A DNA stretch of 64,000 bases. Source: Bacteroidales bacterium (GTDB lineage: Bacteria > Bacteroidota > Bacteroidia > Bacteroidales > BM520). Under the pieces are notes generated by a model, which was not told the origin of the DNA, searched no databases, and saw only the letters and a program-made list of their open reading frames with translations. The stretch covers positions 58,316 to 122,315 of the forward strand of contig JAEEQW010000003.1 in NCBI GenBank assembly GCA_016285515.1, in the 5' to 3' direction. Of this stretch, positions 40,690 to 49,780 are shown one piece after another. The stretch's first letter is position 1. Every line of letters begins with the position of its first letter. The position numbers were made by a program, and so were the translations under genes.

Positions 40690-42129
40690 TTATAAATCAC
40701 CATGAATTTTCTTTGGTATGTCGGTGTTGTCATAGCTGCCATCGAATTTTTCCTGCCAAACACCTATGGCTCTCACCGGAACGGCACCGCCTGTATGTGA
40801 GCCGGTTGTCCATCCTATACCGGCCTTCTCGCTCATGATTCTTACTGCAAGGGCTGCCATGTTATGTACGGAGACGAGATTTGTTCTGTATATTTCAGGC
40901 TTAATCATTTCTCCGTATTTTGGCATACGGCTTGGATCAAAATCGTGAATATAGAAAAAGTCTATTCTCAGAGAGTCAAGTTTGTTGAGTGCCATCTTTG
41001 GGTTTTCATTGTTGAAACCAAAATTCTCACAAAGGATATTGTAGATTTCTTCCTTTGTCGGTTTCACGTCATTGGTGACCATTTCCTTGAACTGGGCTTT
41101 GAGTTTGTCATACGATATCTTTTGATAATCAAGGAGTTCCGGATAAGAGGCATAACCTGTTGAAGCCTGACCAATGCTGAGTCCGCCAGTTTCATGGTCA
41201 GCAGTCACAACTATAAGGGTTTCTTTTGGATGTCTGGTATAGAATTCATACGCAAGTTTGATGGCTTCATCGAAATCTAGCATTTCGCCCAATGTTCCAC
41301 CTGGATCGTTGGCATGGCAGGCATGGTCGATTCTGCCGCCTTCAATCATCATGAAAAATCCCTTCTTGTCCTTTTCGAAAAGCTCAATAGCCTTTTTTAC
41401 ATAGAAAGGAAGGTGCATATCGTGGTTTCTGCTGTCAACGAGATAAGGGATGTCCGGAGGAAGTGCACTTGTAACAGGATTGTATGCAAACAGTTTGCCA
41501 TCGGACATTTTGTGGTCAAGGATGGTTTGTTTGTCGCAGGTTACAACAAAGCCGTTGGCTTTCAGAGAGTCGTAAAGTCCTATGTCGTCTTTGAGTCCAC
41601 GCAGACCGGCTCCGCCGAAGAATTCGAAATCAATATCCTTGAGCTGATAGCAGATTTCCTTGTACATGTTTCTGTCCTTGACGTGTGCATAGAAGGCAGC
41701 CGGAGTGGCATGGTCAAGAGTTACGCTTGTTATGATACCCACATTATATCCTTCATCGTGGAATTTTTGGGATATAGGTGTAATGGGAGTTATACTGTCA
41801 GCAAGTACACCGAGTAGTGAGTTTTTGGTTTTATTTCCTGTTGCCAGTGCAGTGCCTGCAGCTGATGAGCAAGTGACAAATGAACTTGCCGAATAAGTGG
41901 TGGCTGTGCCGAGCACAGGGAACTTCATCATTTCGAGATGAGTCGTGGCTGTGTCATGGTTTACGGCATCCAGATAATTCTCGGCAAATTGAATGTGTGC
42001 AAGACCCATTCCGTCGCCGATCATATAGAATATGTATTTGGGCTTTTTTTGTGAATTGCTTTTGCCACAGCCGTAAAACAGCATCATAAGAGATGTGGCA
42101 CAGATGATGGTCAATGTGAACTTTTTCAT
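40690..42129 (-). CDS. Alkaline phosphatase, lipoprotein
   Basis: A PhoA-superfamily phosphomonoesterase of 479 residues. Lipobox LFYGC (C21) predicts membrane anchoring. Metal and active-site motifs: YMIGDGMGLAH, the nucleophile region FVTCSSAAGTALATG, TLDHATPA, MMIEGGRIDHACHAND, VTADHETGG and TGSHTGGAVP. In the nucleophile motif the usual D-S of PhoA is C-S, an Asp-to-Cys change. Probably co-transcribed with the sialidase downstream. It lies 24 bases after the RsmI-like gene, with no obvious promoter of its own. Confidence 0.92.
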   Translation of the reverse strand: MKKFTLTIICATSLMMLFYGCGKSNSQKKPKYIFYMIGDGMGLAHIQFAENYLDAVNHDTATTHLEMMKFPVLGTATTYSASSFVTCSSAAGTALATGNKTKNSLLGVLADSITPITPISQKFHDEGYNVGIITSVTLDHATPAAFYAHVKDRNMYKEICYQLKDIDFEFFGGAGLRGLKDDIGLYDSLKANGFVVTCDKQTILDHKMSDGKLFAYNPVTSALPPDIPYLVDSRNHDMHLPFYVKKAIELFEKDKKGFFMMIEGGRIDHACHANDPGGTLGEMLDFDEAIKLAYEFYTRHPKETLIVVTADHETGGLSIGQASTGYASYPELLDYQKISYDKLKAQFKEMVTNDVKPTKEEIYNILCENFGFNNENPKMALNKLDSLRIDFFYIHDFDPSRMPKYGEMIKPEIYRTNLVSVHNMAALAVRIMSEKAGIGWTTGSHTGGAVPVRAIGVWQEKFDGSYDNTDIPKKIHGDL

Positions 42130-42153
42130 AATGAAAATGAATATTTGTTTTAA

Positions 42154-42879
42154 TTAATTTGCTAACAAGCAGAAAACAGTGGGCTTTTTGTGCAGGTCGG
42201 GAGCATCCGATTTACGCCATTCCGAGATGGATTTCATGGAGATATATTCATCATCAGAATTGACGTTGCAGGCTACAGATAACAGGGTGGTAGGCAAGCA
42301 TATCGAAATCAAAGTGTTGAACAACTGATTGTTACGATATGGGGCTTCTATGAAAACCTGAGTCTGGTGAAACTCTGCGGAATATTTCTCGCATGATTTT
42401 ATCTTGTTTTCCTTTTGAGGGGACTTTATCGGGAGATAACCATGAAATGCGAAACATTGACCGTTCATTCCCGAACTGATGATGGCGGAGACAATAGAAG
42501 AAGGACCTGTCAGCGGAATCACCTGAATATCTTTGGAGTGTGCAAGTCGGACCACATAAGCGCCCGGGTCGGCGAGACATGGAAGTCCTGCTTCTGAAAG
42601 AAGACCTATGTCATGACCGTCTTTTGTGCATTCGAGATATTCAGTGATATCCTCCGGACGGCTATGCTCATTGAGTTGATAGAGAGTCACATTGTCGAAA
42701 GAGCCATTGAAACCGATATGGCGCAAAGTTCTGTATGCGGAGGAAGTCTCTTCGACAATAAAATGGGATAATCTGTTTACTATTTGTATATTGTAAGGTG
42801 GTATGCAATAATCTGCGGGGCAGTTTCCTATCATTGATGGAATAAGATACAGACGGCCGCAGGGATTAGGAGTACTCAT
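42154..42879 (-). CDS. RsmI-like SAM-dependent methyltransferase
   Basis: A 241-residue tetrapyrrole-methylase-fold protein related to RsmI, which 2'-O-methylates C1402 of 16S rRNA. Motifs: LYLIPSMIGNCP, VEETSSAYRTLRHIG, IGLLSEAGLPCLADPGAYVV and LTGPSSIVSAI. The Bacteroidota have this shorter paralogue beside the standard RsmI, so the rRNA target is uncertain. It starts two bases after the dnaA stop and is surely co-transcribed with it. Confidence 0.85.
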   Translation of the reverse strand: MSTPNPCGRLYLIPSMIGNCPADYCIPPYNIQIVNRLSHFIVEETSSAYRTLRHIGFNGSFDNVTLYQLNEHSRPEDITEYLECTKDGHDIGLLSEAGLPCLADPGAYVVRLAHSKDIQVIPLTGPSSIVSAIISSGMNGQCFAFHGYLPIKSPQKENKIKSCEKYSAEFHQTQVFIEAPYRNNQLFNTLISICLPTTLLSVACNVNSDDEYISMKSISEWRKSDAPDLHKKPTVFCLLAN

Positions 42880-42881
42880 CG

Positions 42882-44330
42882 TTACATTTTAATCTTTTTG
42901 TCGATTTTTTCAGCCTGGATTCTGAATTGTTTGTCGGTGTCTATCAGATTGTTGATGGTCTTGCATGCGTGAAGTACTGTAGCATGGTCTTTGTTGCCAC
43001 AGTGCATACCGATGGTTGCAAGTGAGTATTTTGTGTATTTCTTTGCGAAGTACATTATCAGCTGTCGTGCCTGTACGATTTCTCTGTGACGGGTAGGGGA
43101 GTTGATTGTCTCTATGGAAAGTCCGAAATGACTGCAGACGACTTTCTGAATGTAATCGATTGTGATTTCACGGGAAGTGACTTTAACATACTTGTCAATC
43201 ATCTGTTTGGCCAGATCCAGAGTTATCTCCTTTTTGTTAAGTGAAGACTGAGCCATAATTGAAATCAAAGCTCCTTCGAGTTCCCTTATATTTGAATTGA
43301 TGCTGTAAGCCATGTAATCGATGACTTCATCTGGAAATTCAATGCCGTCGTTGTAAATGCGTTTTTTCAGGATAGCCACTTTTGTTTCGAAATCCGGAAC
43401 TTGCAGGTCTGCTGAAAGTCCCCATTTGAAACGTGAAAGCAGTCGTTGTTCAAATCCGACAAGGTCGATGGGTGATTTATCGGAGGTGATGACTATCTGT
43501 TTGCCGTTCTGGTGCAGGTAATTGAATATGTGGAAGAAAATGTCCTGAGTCTTTTCCTTGCCTGATAATGATTGGATGTCATCTATGAGAAGAACGTCTA
43601 TCATTTCATAGAAATGCTGAAAATCGTTGGCGTTGTTGGTTTTTATGGCATCAACGAACTGCTGTATGAATTGTTCGGTTGTGACATAAAGAACGATCTT
43701 ATCGGGGAACTGGTTCTTAACCCTCAGACCTATCGCATGAAGGAGGTGGGTTTTACCAAGTCCCACGTTACTGTAGATGAACAGTGGATTGAATGAGGTT
43801 TTGCCTGGCTGGTTTGCGACGGCATATCCTGCTGAACGAGCAAGACGGTTGCAGGAGCCTTCCACGAAATTATCGAACGAATAGCTTTCCACAAGTTGAG
43901 AATTGACCTGTATTTTCTTTAATCCTGGAATAATGAACGGATTAGGTATTGTCTCATTGCGTCCGTTATTGATGTTTATTGGCATATATGTTGTCGGGTT
44001 ATAAACTTCCCTATTGTTTGTGGCCGGAACTCTCATGGTTCCGTTTTCATGTGTACTGTCAACAACAATACTGTATTCAAGCTTGCCTTCACTTCCCAGT
44101 TCATGACGGATAACCTTCCTCAGAATGTCAATGTAATGTTCCTCAAGCCAATCGTACCAGAAATGACTTGGTACCTGAATCGTCAGAATGTCATTTTCCA
44201 GTTTTATCGACTTTATCGGTTTGAACCATGTATTAAAGTTTTCTGCGTCAACGTTATCCTTTATCACTGACAGACAATTGTTCCATACAGTTACGTGATT
44301 TTTCTTGATATCTACTATGTTTTCTGGCAT
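42882..44330 (-). CDS. dnaA: Chromosomal replication initiator protein DnaA
   Basis: The 482-residue initiator has domain I (VWNNCLSVIKDNVDAENFNTWF), a variable linker to ~165, the AAA+ core with Walker A SNVGLGKTHLLHA, Walker B VLLIDDIQSL and the RLLSRFKWGL arginine-finger region, and the DNA-binding domain IV with VVCSHFGLSIETINS and the signature GNKDHATVLHACKTI. A -7 box lies 35 bases upstream. The following 280 AT-rich bases are discussed separately as a possible origin. Confidence 0.97.
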   Translation of the reverse strand: MPENIVDIKKNHVTVWNNCLSVIKDNVDAENFNTWFKPIKSIKLENDILTIQVPSHFWYDWLEEHYIDILRKVIRHELGSEGKLEYSIVVDSTHENGTMRVPATNNREVYNPTTYMPININNGRNETIPNPFIIPGLKKIQVNSQLVESYSFDNFVEGSCNRLARSAGYAVANQPGKTSFNPLFIYSNVGLGKTHLLHAIGLRVKNQFPDKIVLYVTTEQFIQQFVDAIKTNNANDFQHFYEMIDVLLIDDIQSLSGKEKTQDIFFHIFNYLHQNGKQIVITSDKSPIDLVGFEQRLLSRFKWGLSADLQVPDFETKVAILKKRIYNDGIEFPDEVIDYMAYSINSNIRELEGALISIMAQSSLNKKEITLDLAKQMIDKYVKVTSREITIDYIQKVVCSHFGLSIETINSPTRHREIVQARQLIMYFAKKYTKYSLATIGMHCGNKDHATVLHACKTINNLIDTDKQFRIQAEKIDKKIKM

Positions 44331-44364
44331 ATAATCTTATTCTAATATTGCTTTTTTGTTTGTG

Positions 44365-44372
44365 CAAAAGTA
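44365..44372 (-). promoter_or_regulatory. dnaA -7 promoter box
   Basis: TACTTTTG on the minus strand, 34 bases before the dnaA ATG. Confidence 0.6.
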
Positions 44373-44373
44373 G

Positions 44374-44655
44374 ATTAAAATGAGTTTAAAAAAATTTTTT
44401 TTTAATATTGACAATATGCGAAAAATAAACTATATATAAGGACAAAATCTGGCTTAAAATGGTTTTTGTAAACATTACAATTTGTGATTATTAAATATGC
44501 CAGACTATGGTTTTAACAGTTGAGTTATTTTTATTTATTCTAAATAACATTTTTAATGCGCTGTTTATTAGTGATTTAAATAATGTTTTACATTGTGTTA
44601 ATAAACGTTAATATGTAAATTGTTAATAAACATAATAGATATAAAAATATCAGTG
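44374..44655. other. AT-rich gap upstream of dnaA, weak origin candidate
   Basis: About 280 bases without a gene, very AT-rich with long A and T tracts. TGTTAATAA occurs at 44596-44604 and 44621-44629 (25 bases apart, in TGTTAATAAAC), the complement of TTATTAACA, which is two changes from the DnaA box TTATCCACA. No perfect box is present. A dnaA-linked origin is common in bacteria but not guaranteed in Bacteroidales. Confidence 0.25.
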
Positions 44656-45267
44656 TTAAGGAACTATTTTTAATCCATAAATAGAATTAATTTTGTCTAA
44701 AATTTCATCTTTTTTTGACCTTCTCACTTCGGCTGTTATAACCAATTGTTCATTAATATAGTCCTGGGCAATTATGTTGAGGTTTTCGTCCTTCATGAAC
44801 TTCATTACAAGATTGATGTTCTGATAGGAACATGATACGGAAACAGTCGTTGTTATTATTTTTTCTATGATTTCATTTGAGTCTATTGCTTCTTTGGCTG
44901 ATATTTTGTATGCATTGATAAGTCCAGGAATACCTAATTTAATACCTACGAAATATCTCACGACAATTATCAGGGCATCGGTGATGTCAGCTGAAAGCAT
45001 CTGTCCATATATTGGACGTCCGGCGCTGCCGGAGGGTTCTCCGTCATCATTGATACGGAATTTAAGTTCTTTTCCTGTACCGATGGAATATGCATAGCAG
45101 TGGTGGTGGGCATCGTAATATTTTTTTTTGATATCTGCGAGGATGGTTCTGACTTGTTCCTCAGAGGTCACCGGATATGCAAATGAGAAGAATTTGCTTC
45201 CTTTGTCGCGGAAATAGCCTTCTGAGGTTCTTGCAATTGTATGGAATGTGTCGGAAAGCTGTTGCAT
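44656..45267 (-). CDS. YigZ/IMPACT family protein
   Basis: A 203-residue member of the UPF0029/IMPACT family. The N-terminal domain has GYFRDKGSKFFSFAYPV, HHHCYAYSIG, the hallmark INDDGEPSGSAGRPIYGQ and VVRYFVGIKLG (usually VVRYFGGIKLG), followed by a ferredoxin-like C-terminal domain (~135-203). Molecular role unknown; eukaryotic IMPACT acts in translational control. It lies nine bases after the 5'-nucleotidase gene. Confidence 0.88.
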   Translation of the reverse strand: MQQLSDTFHTIARTSEGYFRDKGSKFFSFAYPVTSEEQVRTILADIKKKYYDAHHHCYAYSIGTGKELKFRINDDGEPSGSAGRPIYGQMLSADITDALIIVVRYFVGIKLGIPGLINAYKISAKEAIDSNEIIEKIITTTVSVSCSYQNINLVMKFMKDENLNIIAQDYINEQLVITAEVRRSKKDEILDKINSIYGLKIVP

Positions 45268-45276
45268 GATTTCTGC

Positions 45277-47013
45277 TTATTTTGCCTTAAACAGTTTACT
45301 TTCCTTTACGATGCGTTCGTTGTACCATTTTTCAGGAATTATATGCCAGGAGCGTGTAGTGTCTGGTGTCAGCGGTGAGTTTGCCTTAATCCATTGTTCC
45401 AAGTAGTATTTCATGTCGTATTCAGAGGAAAAGACTATTCTTTCGGATAACTTGTCTGCCGGGATGCCTGCACCTTCCGTGAGATGGTCACCTCCGCCCG
45501 AGCCCCTGTATGATGTGAGTGCCACTGTGTAAACCTTGTCGAGTTCAAAGGGTCTGCCATCGGTAAATGAAGTGATATTGATTCTTTTGCCCTTGCCTTT
45601 TCTGAGGTCAACCGTGTAGTTGATACCTTCGGCTGAATCGAAATTATAGCTCTGCGCTTCCGTTTGTGGAAAATAATCGGAAGATATATTGTTGTTTTCA
45701 TCAAGCTTATATCTGAGCAAGTAGTCATTGCTGCTTTTCATCTGGTTAAACCAGTTCCAGTAAGAGTATTCGAGGTAGTCTTTTATTTCTTGTCCCGACA
45801 GCTTGATTTTATACAGGAAATTGTCGTATTTGTATATTTTGAACAGATCTCTTCTATACAGCATCCCTTTGTTTATTATGCTTCCCAATGACAAAGGTGC
45901 AGCGAATGAAATGTCAGCACCGGAATAATAAAGCTGAACATCGTGAATAAGGTTTGACATCGGGTCATCGTAGAAAATGCCGTCGGTTGATGTCATGTCT
46001 CCATCGATTATTCCTATCGGTTCATTGAAATACTCATCAATGTCGGTCAGATATGGCTGGAAATTGCGCAGATATGCATAGTCGATGTCTAATGTTGATG
46101 TCAGGTAAAGTTTGCCCATGACAGATTTGTGACCGTTTTCATCGAAGGATATTGTGATGTCGGCAAAGTCTCTCAGTCTTGATGTGGGTGCTATGATAAG
46201 CACTTTCGCTCCGAAATCATTGGTGATGATATAATTGTGCCCCTGATGGTCATGGCCGCCGATTACTGCATCAAATCCCTCAACATGACGCGCAACAAGT
46301 TCCACTGCGTTTTCGTTCATGTATTCCTCAAGATGTGGATTATTATAGGTGTAATTGGTTCCTGAATGGAAAAGACCAATCAGAACATCGGGATGTTCTT
46401 TCTCATTTATTATTGATACCCAATGCTTTGCAGACTGAACCATGTCTATGAATTTCATATTGGGTATCAAAATTGTCGGAAGCCATTTTGGGACAGTTGG
46501 GGTGGTCAGTCCAAGCACTACAACTTTTTTCCCTGATTTGTTGAATACTGCGTAAGGTTTGAAATATGTCCTATTGGTTCTTGTGTCAATGATATTTGCT
46601 GAAAGGAGCGGGAAATACACTTCCTTGCTGTATGTGTCATATACTTGAGGACCACCTTCAAGATCATGATTTCCAACTGTTTCCGCATCATAGTGCAGAT
46701 AGTTGAGTGTAAGGGCTGCAATATGCTTTGTAGTGGTGTCTATGAAATCGTAATAATATACCACGGGATCGCCTTGCAGAATGTCACCGTTGTCAAGAAG
46801 AAGCACATCCCGGTCGGTTTGATTTCTTTGCCTATTAATATAAGTTGATAATGAAGCCAATGACGGCATGCTGTCTTTTTTGGATAAATAATCGTATGGG
46901 AATAATGCTCCATGAATATCACTCGTCGCTATTATTTCAATTAGTTTGTCCTGTGATTTTAAGGTCGGTGATATCATAAACATTGCAGCTAAAATTAGAA
47001 TTCTTTTTTCCAT
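45277..47013 (-). CDS. Exported 5'-nucleotidase/2',3'-cyclic phosphodiesterase-type metallophosphatase
   Basis: A 578-residue exported phosphoesterase. Signal MEKRILILAAMFMISPTLKS, then the calcineurin-like domain: TSDIHGALFP, LLDNGDILQGDPV, VGNHDLE, GLFHSGTNY and IGGHDHQGHN supply metal ligands. The C-terminal 5'-nucleotidase domain begins ~residue 330, with the substrate-stacking TSYRGSGGGDHLTEG region. It would scavenge nucleosides and phosphate outside the cytoplasm, like the alkaline phosphatase at 40.7 kb. Confidence 0.9.
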   Translation of the reverse strand: MEKRILILAAMFMISPTLKSQDKLIEIIATSDIHGALFPYDYLSKKDSMPSLASLSTYINRQRNQTDRDVLLLDNGDILQGDPVVYYYDFIDTTTKHIAALTLNYLHYDAETVGNHDLEGGPQVYDTYSKEVYFPLLSANIIDTRTNRTYFKPYAVFNKSGKKVVVLGLTTPTVPKWLPTILIPNMKFIDMVQSAKHWVSIINEKEHPDVLIGLFHSGTNYTYNNPHLEEYMNENAVELVARHVEGFDAVIGGHDHQGHNYIITNDFGAKVLIIAPTSRLRDFADITISFDENGHKSVMGKLYLTSTLDIDYAYLRNFQPYLTDIDEYFNEPIGIIDGDMTSTDGIFYDDPMSNLIHDVQLYYSGADISFAAPLSLGSIINKGMLYRRDLFKIYKYDNFLYKIKLSGQEIKDYLEYSYWNWFNQMKSSNDYLLRYKLDENNNISSDYFPQTEAQSYNFDSAEGINYTVDLRKGKGKRINITSFTDGRPFELDKVYTVALTSYRGSGGGDHLTEGAGIPADKLSERIVFSSEYDMKYYLEQWIKANSPLTPDTTRSWHIIPEKWYNERIVKESKLFKAK

Positions 47014-47058
47014 TTTAACATTAAAGAAAATTAAATTCCAAAATTAATAAAATTGTAG

Positions 47059-47066
47059 TATTTTCG
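47059..47066 (+). promoter_or_regulatory. Probable prmC -7 box
   Basis: TATTTTCG, one mismatch to TAnnTTTG, 29 bases before the GTG start. Confidence 0.4.
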
Positions 47067-47095
47067 AAAAATTTCTTTTGAAAAAATTCTAAGAC

Positions 47096-47947
47096 GTGAG
47101 CATAAAAGATTTTTTTTACTCTGCCCGACAACAACTGTCTGATTTATATGAGGATAAAGAAGCTATTTCAATTTTGAAGATATTGCTTGAGGATTCTTTC
47201 GGAAAGGATTTCACTCGCCTTATTGCTGAAGACATTTCGATGGATGACGGAAAGATTTCTGAGATTTCCGGCAAAATTGAAAGGCTGATGAAATATGAAC
47301 CGGTGCAGTATGTGACAGGCAAGGCGGATTTTTATGGTCGTGATTTCACCGTAACACGTGATGTCCTGATTCCAAGAAATGAGACCGAGGAACTGGTGAT
47401 GAGAATTCTTAACGACTATAAGTGTTTTGACGGGGAAAGGCTTGATGTCTTGGATATTGGAACCGGTAGCGGATGTATTGCAATAACTCTGAATCTTGAA
47501 AATCCAAGATTCAGGGTCATGGCCATTGATAATTCTGAAAAAGCCCTCGAAGTGGCTGCCATGAATGCCAGCCGATTGTCCGCAGCAGTTGAATTTGCAA
47601 AAGAAGATATTCTTAATCCGGTGGTTGTCAATAAGCGAAAGTTCGACATTATTATATCCAATCCTCCGTATGTGACTGAATCGGAAAGAGCATATATGCG
47701 GAGAAATGTCCTCGATTATGAGCCGGAAAACGCTTTGTTTGTCACTGATGCAAACCCTTTGGTGTTTTACAAACAAATAATCAGTCTTTCGGAAACAATG
47801 CTTGGAAAGGGTGGACGGATTTATTTTGAAATCAATGAGAAATTCAGCGATTTATTCAGTCAGTTTGTTGACTTGCAGTCGTTTGAAAGTGTGGATGTTT
47901 ATCGGGATTTGAATGGCAAGGATAGGATTGTTGTCATAGTCAAATAA
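47096..47947 (+). CDS. prmC: Release factor glutamine methyltransferase PrmC
   Basis: Methylates the Gln of the GGQ motif in release factors 1 and 2. The 283-residue protein has the N-terminal helical domain with YVTGKADFYGRDF, the SAM motif VLDIGTGSGCIAI, AIDNSEKALEVA and the catalytic NPPY in DIIISNPPYVTESE. The frame begins with GTG 47096 (MSIKDFFYSARQQL); no nearby ATG gives the full N-terminal domain. Ends at a strong terminator. Its substrate RF1 is encoded at the left edge. Confidence 0.94.
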   Translation: MSIKDFFYSARQQLSDLYEDKEAISILKILLEDSFGKDFTRLIAEDISMDDGKISEISGKIERLMKYEPVQYVTGKADFYGRDFTVTRDVLIPRNETEELVMRILNDYKCFDGERLDVLDIGTGSGCIAITLNLENPRFRVMAIDNSEKALEVAAMNASRLSAAVEFAKEDILNPVVVNKRKFDIIISNPPYVTESERAYMRRNVLDYEPENALFVTDANPLVFYKQIISLSETMLGKGGRIYFEINEKFSDLFSQFVDLQSFESVDVYRDLNGKDRIVVIVK

Positions 47948-47981
47948 AAAAAGGAACTATCTCTTGATAGTTCCTTTTTTT
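47946..47981. terminator. Bidirectional terminator between prmC and the Omp28 gene
   Basis: GGAACTATC (47953-47961) pairs perfectly with GATAGTTCC (47966-47974) around TCTT, flanked by A7 and T7. Confidence 0.9.
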
Positions 47982-48016
47982 ATGAAGCAATCAAAGTAGC
48001 ATTCAGCTACTTAAAT

Positions 48017-49696
48017 TTAGAATATTGCCATGACAATAGCTTGTATGTCAAGGATATTCACTGCACCGTCACCGTTGTAGTCGGCAGCATCGAAAATAAT
48101 CTGTGTACCGCCTGCGGTAGTAATATATTCTACGATTGTCTGGATATCGAGAATATTGATTACGCCATCACCGTTTGCATCACCTGGAGCAATTACGATT
48201 TGAGAGTTGATGGAGAGATTGACGCTTACTTCGCATCCGAAATGTCCGTCATTTTCCCAAATAACAGTACCGTCAGCCTTGGTTATGTTAAGATGACCTT
48301 CACCATGACCGTTGTTTATGCCATCGCAGCCTGAATCATAGAGAATGAATTGGATGCAGTCAGGATCTTCAGGAAGTGTAACTGTAGCAGTACGCAACTT
48401 GGTTGTGTTAGTGCCGAGTTGGAAGTAAGGACCGCCTTGAGCTATGATAGTACTGTCTGAAGCATACAGATACCATGTCAATTGGTTGCCGTATCTGTCT
48501 TGCCAGATATTTATAGTGATTTCATCTTCATTGACGCCGCTGATCCATTCAGGACAGGTCAGTGAACCAGTTGTTGTTGTATATGGAGAAGGTTCGAGGG
48601 CTTCTCCGTTAGCGTTTGTTATGACAACGGTTGCTGATTCAGTGCCTGCAACTAATGTGATAGGGAACTGTTCAGTAGCAGCCTGACCAGTTGCAAGTTC
48701 GCCGTTCCATGTGTAAGGTATTGTTTGATTGCCATATTCAACATTGAATTCCATGCTTGTAAGAGGATCCATGCCGCCGTTCATGAATGAAAGGGTGAAG
48801 ATGCCGTCTGTGGAACAGGAAATTGAGTTTATCTGGTTAATATTGCTCAGAAGTGGGAATATGTTATCATAAACTATCACTGATTCAAGTTGCTGAGCTG
48901 TTTGTACATAAAAATGAGATTCAGCTATGAAAGCAAGGAAATGAATGTTGTTAATGTCAACATCAACAGGATTAGGATCACCTATTTGTTCAGGAATTTC
49001 GTAAATGTAGGTTCTTGTAACTAATGTTCCCTGTGTAGTAGTGTTAATTGGGTCGCCCCATGCATCTGTGCTGTTAACAACATCTCTGAGAGCGTGCATG
49101 TGGATGTAGATAGTGTGGTTCTCATCATACCACTGTGAAGGGTTGTAGTTACCATAGTCAGCTTGTGAGCCAAGAATACTGTCCTGCAGCATGACTACTG
49201 TAAGGAAGTTGGTTGACTGTGGGCTGTCACCGGTGTAGTAAGCTTCAACTGTGATAGTTGCAGTTCTTGTGAAAGGATTGATAATAACCTGACCGCCTAA
49301 ATTGACGTAGGAGTTTTGAGCGAGTATCTGGTTTGTAACGCTTGCCCACTGACCACGGTCTATAGCTGCTGTTGTACTTCTGTTGACAACACCACTTGGA
49401 TAACCATCGATGGAGAAACCATTATGAATTGTGTTTCCGTCGTTTGTTTTAAGGTTTGGATAGGTTGTTGGTGCAAAACCGCCGGCATGAATATTTACTG
49501 CCCAGAATCTGCCAGGATGAGAAGCGGCAATTTCATTTGCAATTCTGTGACCGTCGGTACAGTAACCGCAGTTACGGCCTGTGAATTCCTCAAGTACCAC
49601 ATTGCGCTGGTGAACAATCGTGTCAACGAAAGATTGTGCTGATGCTTGGAAAATGCAAGCCGCAGCAATGAAAATTGATAGTAATACTTTTTTCAT
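48017..49696 (-). CDS. Omp28-family exported protein with C-terminal dockerin-like repeats
   Basis: A 559-residue exported protein. Signal MKKVLLSIFIAAACIFQASA; residues ~25-290 match the Omp28 family, a thioredoxin-like fold with CGYC in LEEFTGRNCGYCTDGHRI; then beta-rich domains, including a Cys-containing WYLYASDSTII ... CIQFILYDSGCDGINNGHGE part. The C-terminus holds two calcium-loop repeats of the dockerin I type, GDANGDGVINILDIQTIV and YNGDGAVNILDIQAIV. Repeats of this kind close many secreted Bacteroidales proteins. Function unknown; redox or surface-adhesion roles are possible. Confidence 0.85.
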   Translation of the reverse strand: MKKVLLSIFIAAACIFQASAQSFVDTIVHQRNVVLEEFTGRNCGYCTDGHRIANEIAASHPGRFWAVNIHAGGFAPTTYPNLKTNDGNTIHNGFSIDGYPSGVVNRSTTAAIDRGQWASVTNQILAQNSYVNLGGQVIINPFTRTATITVEAYYTGDSPQSTNFLTVVMLQDSILGSQADYGNYNPSQWYDENHTIYIHMHALRDVVNSTDAWGDPINTTTQGTLVTRTYIYEIPEQIGDPNPVDVDINNIHFLAFIAESHFYVQTAQQLESVIVYDNIFPLLSNINQINSISCSTDGIFTLSFMNGGMDPLTSMEFNVEYGNQTIPYTWNGELATGQAATEQFPITLVAGTESATVVITNANGEALEPSPYTTTTGSLTCPEWISGVNEDEITINIWQDRYGNQLTWYLYASDSTIIAQGGPYFQLGTNTTKLRTATVTLPEDPDCIQFILYDSGCDGINNGHGEGHLNITKADGTVIWENDGHFGCEVSVNLSINSQIVIAPGDANGDGVINILDIQTIVEYITTAGGTQIIFDAADYNGDGAVNILDIQAIVMAIF

Positions 49697-49732
49697 TTTT
49701 AAATAATTAGTTAATTGTGATTATTAAAGTTG

Positions 49733-49740
49733 CAAATTTA
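49733..49740 (-). promoter_or_regulatory. Omp28 gene -7 promoter box
   Basis: TAAATTTG on the minus strand, 36 bases before the start codon. Confidence 0.6.
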
Positions 49741-49780
49741 AGCAATTTATTTAATTGAAGAAAAAAATATTAATTTTTTT

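Noticed and set aside
41314..41817. Plus-strand 167-codon frame opposite the alkaline phosphatase
   Set aside because: Antisense shadow of a gene with all catalytic motifs.
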